20,745 nt of DNA from contig JAGQRA010000383.1 of assembly GCA_020425885.1 (NCBI GenBank), positions 1-20,745 on the forward strand, written 5' to 3'. Shown here piece by piece: positions 17,274 to 20,745 of this stretch (the stretch's first letter is position 1; every line of letters begins with the position of its first letter). The translations under genes were made by a program, and so were the position numbers. The notes under the pieces are model-generated. The model had not been told where the DNA came from. It made no database searches and saw nothing but the letters and a program-made list of their open reading frames with translations. The stretch is from Planctomycetota bacterium (lineage in GTDB: Bacteria > Planctomycetota > UBA1135 > UBA2386).

Positions 17274-19091
17274 ATGAACGCGCGTCCCGCCACGCCCGCG
17301 ACGGACTGGCGGCGCCGCTGCGGTGCCGCGCTGCCCTGGATCGTGCTCGTGGCCGCCCTCGGCCTGCTGTTCGCGCAGCGCACGATCGAGAACCTCGGCG
17401 AGTACGACCGCTACCCGGACATGGCCGAGGCGATCTGCCGCGGCGAGCTGCCGTTCGATCGCTTCCATCCGATGGTCTATCCGCTGGCCGCGGCGGCCGT
17501 CATGACCGTGACCGGCATCGACGCGTTCTCGGCCTGCCTGCTGCTCTCGGCCATCATGGCCGTGGTCATGGTCCGGGCCGGCGCCACCGTGGCCGAACGG
17601 TTGCGACCCGGCGCGCGGCGGCTGGCGACGTGGGTGCTCGCGACCAACGCCGTCGTCTGGTCGATGGCGATGACGGCGTCGGCGGACATCACCGGCGCCG
17701 CGCTGCTGATGGCTGGCATCGCGCTCGCTTCGCACCTGGGCGCGAGCCGCAGCCGCTGGCGGGCGTTGGCGATCGGCGCGCTGCTCGGCGGAGCCTGCGC
17801 CGTGCACAGCTCGCTGTTGCCGATCGTCGTCGCCGCCGCCGCCGTCACCGGCCTTTCGAGCCGCGACCTCCGCTGGAGCGGCGTGCTGATCACGGGCCTG
17901 GTCATCGGCTATCTGCCGCATCTGGTCACCGCCACATTGGCCGGCTACCCGCCGCTCGGCGACAGCTGGCACAGCATGTATCTGAAGGTCCGCTGCGACT
18001 ACGACACGACCAGGTTGCAGGACGCGTACGACGATGGCTCGCTGCCCTCGCTGTGGCAGTTCCTGGCCGACGACTGGCGTCTGATCTTCGGCCGCGCCGC
18101 CGCCGACGGACTGTTCGCGGTTTCACGGTCGCTGCCGTTCATGCTGCTGGCACCGTTGCCCGCGTTGCTGCCGGTCGCGATCCCGCTGGCGGCGGTCGCG
18201 CTCGCCGCGCTGCCGCTGCTGTCGCGCCGCCGCATCGCGGGGATGCTGGTGGCGGCGCTGGCGCTGGCGCAGACCGCCTTCATCAGCCTGACGTTCAATC
18301 CGCTGCCGCGGTTGCTGCTGCCGAGCCTGGCCGTGCTGCTGATCGGACTCGGCATCGCCGCCGCGGCCCTGCGCCAACGCGGCCGCCGCGCCGGGATCGT
18401 GGCCGCGGCGCTGGTCACAGCGATCGCGGCCTGCGGCGGCTTCCGGGTGCGGCAGTTCCTCGCCTCCGAACCCAGCGCGGAAGTGGCCGTCGCCAGGGCT
18501 CTGCCGCCGCTCACCTCGCAGCCGATCGTCGCGCTCGCCACCTACCAACTGCTCAATCGCCACGTCGACTATCCGGCGCTGGCGTTCCGCCGGGCTCAGG
18601 TGAAGAACGGCGAGCAGGCGTGGCAGGCGGTCAAGAAGCAGATGTCGCGGCACGGCGCCTCGGTGATCCTGATCGGACGCGTGACGGCGGCGGAGCTGTT
18701 CGCGGCCATCGTCGACGCGCCCGTGCCTGGAGACTTCCGCGTCCTGCATCGCGACGCCGACACCTTCGCCGCCGAACGAACGGTGCCGAAGTCGAACTGG
18801 GTCACCGCGGTCGAGGCGGGTCCGGAGCCGATCCGAAGCGGTCAGCCCTGTCAGCTGACGGCGCGCCTCACCGACGAAGCGGAGGCGGACTCGATCGCGC
18901 AGGTCGGCATCGCCGCGGTCGGCCCGGACGGCGGCCGCCACCTGCTGCCGCTGGAACCGCTCGGTGATGGTGCGTACCGCTGCGAGCATGCGTTCGCGAC
19001 CGCCGGCCGCTGGCGGCTGCAGGCGATCGTGTTGCGCAGCACGGGCCAGGTCCTGCGCGGCGTGGAGCACGAGCTGGTCGTCGTCGAGTAG
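17274..19091 (+). CDS. GT-C type membrane glycosyltransferase with C-terminal Ig-like domain
   Basis: A 605-residue polytopic membrane protein that resembles the PMT/ArnT-like (GT39/GT83) polyprenyl-phosphate sugar transferases. After the first TM helix (about 18-34), the motif ENLGEYDRYPDMAEAICRGE, then LPFDRFHPMVYP, has the layout of the family's first periplasmic loop with its acidic catalytic residues (Glu43, Asp45). About ten further hydrophobic helices extend to residue 400. A soluble region (about 410-500) is followed by a beta-rich C-terminal domain (about 515-605) with the pattern of YtkA/FixH-like Ig folds (DGAYRCEHAFATAGRWRLQA). Acceptor and donor are unknown. It begins 2 bases after the symporter stop and is probably cotranscribed. 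ATG 17274 was chosen over an upstream GTG inside the symporter. Confidence 0.75.
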   Translation: MNARPATPATDWRRRCGAALPWIVLVAALGLLFAQRTIENLGEYDRYPDMAEAICRGELPFDRFHPMVYPLAAAAVMTVTGIDAFSACLLLSAIMAVVMVRAGATVAERLRPGARRLATWVLATNAVVWSMAMTASADITGAALLMAGIALASHLGASRSRWRALAIGALLGGACAVHSSLLPIVVAAAAVTGLSSRDLRWSGVLITGLVIGYLPHLVTATLAGYPPLGDSWHSMYLKVRCDYDTTRLQDAYDDGSLPSLWQFLADDWRLIFGRAAADGLFAVSRSLPFMLLAPLPALLPVAIPLAAVALAALPLLSRRRIAGMLVAALALAQTAFISLTFNPLPRLLLPSLAVLLIGLGIAAAALRQRGRRAGIVAAALVTAIAACGGFRVRQFLASEPSAEVAVARALPPLTSQPIVALATYQLLNRHVDYPALAFRRAQVKNGEQAWQAVKKQMSRHGASVILIGRVTAAELFAAIVDAPVPGDFRVLHRDADTFAAERTVPKSNWVTAVEAGPEPIRSGQPCQLTARLTDEAEADSIAQVGIAAVGPDGGRHLLPLEPLGDGAYRCEHAFATAGRWRLQAIVLRSTGQVLRGVEHELVVVE

Positions 19092-19218
19092 CGGACGCGA
19101 GCGTTTGCCTCCCACCGCGGGCTCAACGGCTCAACCGCCAAGGGGGACCGCAGCCGACCAGGATCACGGCCTCGCAGGTTCTCGGCGCCACATCGCACCC
19201 GGATGGAGCCCGAGGACC

Positions 19219-19265
19219 GGAGCGAGCCTGGCGCCTATGGCGCCGGCGACCGAACCGCTCGCTCG
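19219..19265 (+). terminator. Nested stem-loop downstream of the glycosyltransferase operon
   Basis: GGCGCC (19230-19235), TAT and GGCGCC (19239-19244) form a tight hairpin. It is enclosed by AGCGAGC (19221-19227) and GCTCGCT (19257-19263). No T-run follows. It could end or protect the upstream operon transcript; it could also be a remnant of mobile DNA. Confidence 0.3.
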
Positions 19266-19467
19266 CCACCTACAGCAGCATCAGCCAAGACGGATTCTGG
19301 CATCATTGCGGCCGTGACGTGGTGCAGCTGCCGGTGACCGGTAGCCGCAGAATTGAACAGGTCCGTGAACCCGGAGGTGCTGCTGGCTTCCAGTCCGGAT
19401 CAACGGTTCTGTTCAGCGATGGACCTGCGGCGGTGGGCAGATGCGAAGAGGTGTTCTCCGCAGGGGC

Positions 19468-19494
19468 TTGACGCGGTCGGATCCACGGTAGGAT
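19468..19494 (+). promoter_or_regulatory. Promoter candidate reading into the cassette array
   Basis: TTGACG (19468-19473), a 15-base spacer and TAGGAT (19489-19494) point towards the first cassette gene, 84 bases away. The spacer is short for sigma70. By position it would act like an integron Pc promoter. Confidence 0.35.
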
Positions 19495-19530
19495 TCACAG
19501 GTCTGCGAAGCTGCGGCACCACGCGGTGAC

Positions 19531-19557
19531 GGGTTTTTTTCGAAGACAGAGTTGGGC
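19531..19557 (+). other. Possible attI-like or residual recombination core before cassette 1
   Basis: A T7 run is followed by CGAAGACAGA and GTTGGGC (19551-19557). The core fits GTTRRRY and is identical to the core closing the second attC. No partner RYYYAAC box is found within attC range upstream, so this is not a normal attC; an attI site or a truncated attC are alternatives. It lies 20 bases before the first cassette ATG. Confidence 0.35.
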
Positions 19558-19577
19558 CGGTGAGAATGGAGTCCCCC

Positions 19578-20021
19578 ATGAAACTCAGCAGAGACGATTC
19601 AGTCGCCGCACGTCGTGATCGCTGGATGGACGCGTGCGGGCTGTCGGCGTTCCTTTCGTTCTTGCTCATCGTTGGCCACGTTGCAGGCCCATCGATTGCC
19701 GGAGTGAGCATGGCCTACTCCGGAGGCGGCGCGGTCGTTCTCGGCATCGGTGCAACTCTGTGCCTGGTGGTCAAGTCAGGGTCGGCCCGCCTCGCGTCGT
19801 CGATTGGCCTCTTGAGCCTGATGGTTCTCCGAGCCCTCTGTCCCATCAGGCCGGATCTCTTCGTTGCTGAGCACGGTGAGTTGTCCACAGTAGACGCAGC
19901 TGGACTGGTGCTCCTGATCGTCGCGGCCACCTTGATGGTCAGTATTGCGACGCGGCGCGTCTCTTCGGGGCCCAACACGACGCAGCAGCCGACCGGCGCC
20001 CCAAGCGGCGCCGGCAGCTGA
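19578..20021 (+). CDS. Cassette gene 1: small four-TM membrane protein
   Basis: A 147-residue protein of unknown family. After a charged N-terminus (MKLSRDDSVAARRDRWMDAC) there are four hydrophobic segments: FLSFLLIVGHVAGPSIAG, GGAVVLGIGATLCLVV, ASSIGLLSLMVLRALC and AAGLVLLIVAATLMVSIA. The start is ATG 19578, with GGAG 6 bases upstream; in-frame GTG 19560 and ATG 19566 lack this. The C-terminal tail NTTQQPTGAPSGAGS is translated from the attC site itself, and the stop lies inside that site, as is common for cassette genes. Function unknown. Confidence 0.68.
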   Translation: MKLSRDDSVAARRDRWMDACGLSAFLSFLLIVGHVAGPSIAGVSMAYSGGGAVVLGIGATLCLVVKSGSARLASSIGLLSLMVLRALCPIRPDLFVAEHGELSTVDAAGLVLLIVAATLMVSIATRRVSSGPNTTQQPTGAPSGAGS

Positions 20022-20039
20022 GCGGCTGATCCGTTGGAC
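19970..20039 (+). repeat. attC site 1 (cassette recombination site)
   Basis: This 70-base site begins with GCCCAAC (19970-19976, fits RYYYAAC) and ends with GTTGGAC (20033-20039, fits GTTRRRY); the two boxes are complementary at six of seven positions. Inner arms CAGCCG (19985-19990) and CGGCTG (20023-20028) pair. The centre CCGGCGCC/GGCGCCGG closes on the six-base loop CCAAGC, with unpaired extra bases on the right side only, like the extrahelical bases of attC. It contains the end and stop of cassette gene 1. Confidence 0.7.
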
Positions 20040-20052
20040 AGGCTCAGCTGGC

Positions 20053-20289
20053 ATGGACGTTCATCACGAGATTCGACTGGATGCGGACTCGGCACTCGTC
20101 CTGTTCGAGTTCCTGTCGCGCCTTGAGGATGACGACAAGCAGTCGATCGATGACGCGTCCGAGGAGTTCGTCCTCAGCCGGGTCCATGGGTTCCTACAGA
20201 GGGCGCTCGTCGAGCCGCTGAAGCCGGACTACCGCGAGTTGCTCGAGCAAGCGCGCTCGCGCATCAGGCGTCAAGCCGGTGTAGAGTAG
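20053..20289 (+). CDS. Cassette gene 2: small acidic protein
   Basis: A 78-residue soluble protein, acidic and helical (MDVHHEIRLDADSALVLFEF, then LSRLEDDDKQSIDDASEEFV). It resembles short orphan proteins with an LDADxALVLFEFL opening that occur in accessory DNA, but I cannot name a family. The ATG is 13 bases after the core of attC 1, and the TAG is 2 bases before attC 2, a typical cassette fit. The role is unknown; antitoxin or immunity-like functions are common among such cassette proteins, but nothing here shows that. Confidence 0.7.
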   Translation: MDVHHEIRLDADSALVLFEFLSRLEDDDKQSIDDASEEFVLSRVHGFLQRALVEPLKPDYRELLEQARSRIRRQAGVE

Positions 20290-20291
20290 CT

Positions 20292-20410
20292 GTCCAAGCG
20301 AAAGCAGCAGTCGAGCCAGAAGCCGCACGGGCGAGGAACCCCGAGGCGCAGGAAGACCAAGGGCAAGTAGCCCATCCGCGGCTCGCTGCTGAGTCGCATC
20401 TACGTTGGGC
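20292..20410 (+). repeat. attC site 2 (longer, divergent first box)
   Basis: This 119-base site begins with GTCCAAG (20292-20298, one base off RYYYAAC) and ends with GTTGGGC (20404-20410). Inner arms AGCAGC...GAGCC (20303-20317) and GGCTCGCTGCT (20380-20390) are complementary except for a 4-base excess on the left. AGCCGC/GCGGCT offers an alternative pairing. A small GGGC-AAGTA-GCCC hairpin lies inside. The length is within the known attC range. Confidence is lower than for site 1 because the first box is imperfect. Confidence 0.55.
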
Positions 20411-20416
20411 AGGCAG

Positions 20417-20719
20417 ATGCGCATGTCATCCACATCAAGACGTCGTTCACCGGGCATCCTGTCGGAGGTGTTCGGAGTGGTGCTCGGGTTGGTGGTCACG
20501 TGTGTCGTGGCCATGATCCTTCAAGGGACCTTGGTCGGAGCCTTGGCCATGACCGGCTTGATCCGAGGCCCGCATGACCCAGGGCGGGCGACCCCGATTG
20601 AGACCTGGTGTGTTCACAACTGGCCGCTTCTCGTGATCGTGGAGCTGCTCGTAGGAGGCCTTGTCGCCAGGCATGTCTGTCGGCCACTCTTCCAAGGCAA
20701 GCGGAACCGGATGGCCTGA
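20417..20719 (+). CDS. Cassette gene 3: small two-TM membrane protein
   Basis: A 100-residue protein with a basic N-terminus (MRMSSTSRRRSPG). One long hydrophobic helix (EVFGVVLGLVVTCVVAMILQ, then GTLVGALAMTG) is followed by a short loop, and a second helix (WPLLVIVELLVGGLVARHV) leads to a basic C-terminus. No family is recognised. ATG 20417 lies 6 bases after the core of attC 2, with AGGCAG directly upstream; ATG 20423 is an alternative. An attC should follow the TGA, but the window ends 26 bases later, so it cannot be seen. Confidence 0.62.
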   Translation: MRMSSTSRRRSPGILSEVFGVVLGLVVTCVVAMILQGTLVGALAMTGLIRGPHDPGRATPIETWCVHNWPLLVIVELLVGGLVARHVCRPLFQGKRNRMA

Positions 20720-20745
20720 GTCTGCAGCGTTTCTGGGCCCTAGCC

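Larger units (their letters stand above)
19092..19577. other. Gene-free junction between chromosomal operon and cassette array
   Basis: No credible gene is present. The stretch holds a tandem direct repeat of GGCTCAAC (19120-19135), a nested stem-loop (19219-19265), two interleaved 7-base inverted repeats (19354-19427), a promoter-like sequence (19468-19494), a T7 run (19534-19540) and a GTTGGGC core (19551-19557). It is too short for an integron integrase gene, and I see none of an integrase's motifs. A minus-strand open frame here is not coding-like. Confidence 0.6.
19551..20745 (+). mobile_element. Integron gene-cassette array, at least three cassettes, no integrase seen
   Basis: Three short one-gene units lie head to tail on the plus strand, separated by attC-like sites. 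With the usual cut inside G^TTRRRY, cassette 1 is 19552-20033 (482 bases), cassette 2 is 20034-20404 (371 bases), and cassette 3 starts at 20405 and runs past the window. Each gene begins 6 to 20 bases after a GTTRRRY core, and each closed cassette's stop falls within or 2 bases before the next attC. This layout, the small unfamiliar proteins and the lower GC compared with the rest of the window are all typical of integron cassettes. The absence of an integrase in the window leaves open an integrase-less cluster. Confidence 0.68.

Noticed and set aside
15491..17383. Minus-strand open frame of 630 codons opposite the symporter
   Set aside because: Composition is a run of Arg, Gln, His and Ala typical of a shadow frame; the plus strand encodes a clear SSS transporter.
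19120..19135. GCTCAAC boxes in the tandem repeat as the first box of an upstream attC
   Set aside because: They fit RYYYAAC, but the next GTTRRRY core is more than 400 bases away, beyond the known attC length.
19400..19711. Minus-strand open frame of 103 codons across the cassette entry
   Set aside because: Low-complexity Ser/Arg/Pro composition, no ribosome-binding site, and it crosses the recombination core and the start of cassette gene 1.

Overview
The window is 20.7 kb of very GC-rich bacterial chromosome. The gene mix (PcrA-type helicase, SSS-family symporter, secreted proteins of unknown family with Gln-starting mature ends, several genes without a Shine-Dalgarno sequence) suggests a planctomycete-like or other environmental high-GC phylum. 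That assignment is an inference from style and has not been tested by phylogeny.

Layout. Positions 1-3115 (minus strand) hold a tight cluster: a tail-anchored coiled-coil protein, a histidine phosphatase and glutamyl-tRNA synthetase (gltX, running off the left edge). A plus-strand tRNA-Ala(GGC) lies at 3418-3493 with its own promoter-like sequence. Positions 3510-10253 (minus strand) hold five accessory genes: a thioredoxin-like secreted protein whose leader is cut off by two consecutive in-frame TGA codons, a secreted protein with a degenerate gluzincin motif, a CrcB/Fluc fluoride channel, an orphan family-5 peptide/solute-binding protein, and a membrane-anchored class 3 lipase. A small plus-strand gene of unknown function sits at 10515-10958. 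Positions 10991-15243 (minus strand) form a translationally coupled set: pcrA/uvrD helicase, a sigma54-activator-type AAA+ ATPase without a DNA-binding domain, and a membrane acyltransferase. Divergent from pcrA, positions 15327-19091 (plus strand) encode a single-TM small protein, an overlapping Na+/solute symporter with an unusually large soluble insertion, and a GT-C type membrane glycosyltransferase.

The right end (about 19551 to the window edge) is different in character: visibly lower GC, three very short orphan genes in one direction, and between them sites with the layout of integron attC recombination sites (RYYYAAC ... inverted-repeat arms ... GTTRRRY). I read this as a run of at least three integron gene cassettes. 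No integrase gene is visible, so it is either the start of an array whose integrase lies elsewhere, or an integrase-less cassette cluster. A promoter-like sequence and a lone GTTGGGC core precede the first cassette.

The two signals most worth a second look are this cassette array and the tandem TGA TGA that separates a well-formed signal peptide and ribosome-binding site from the in-frame body of the thioredoxin-like gene.
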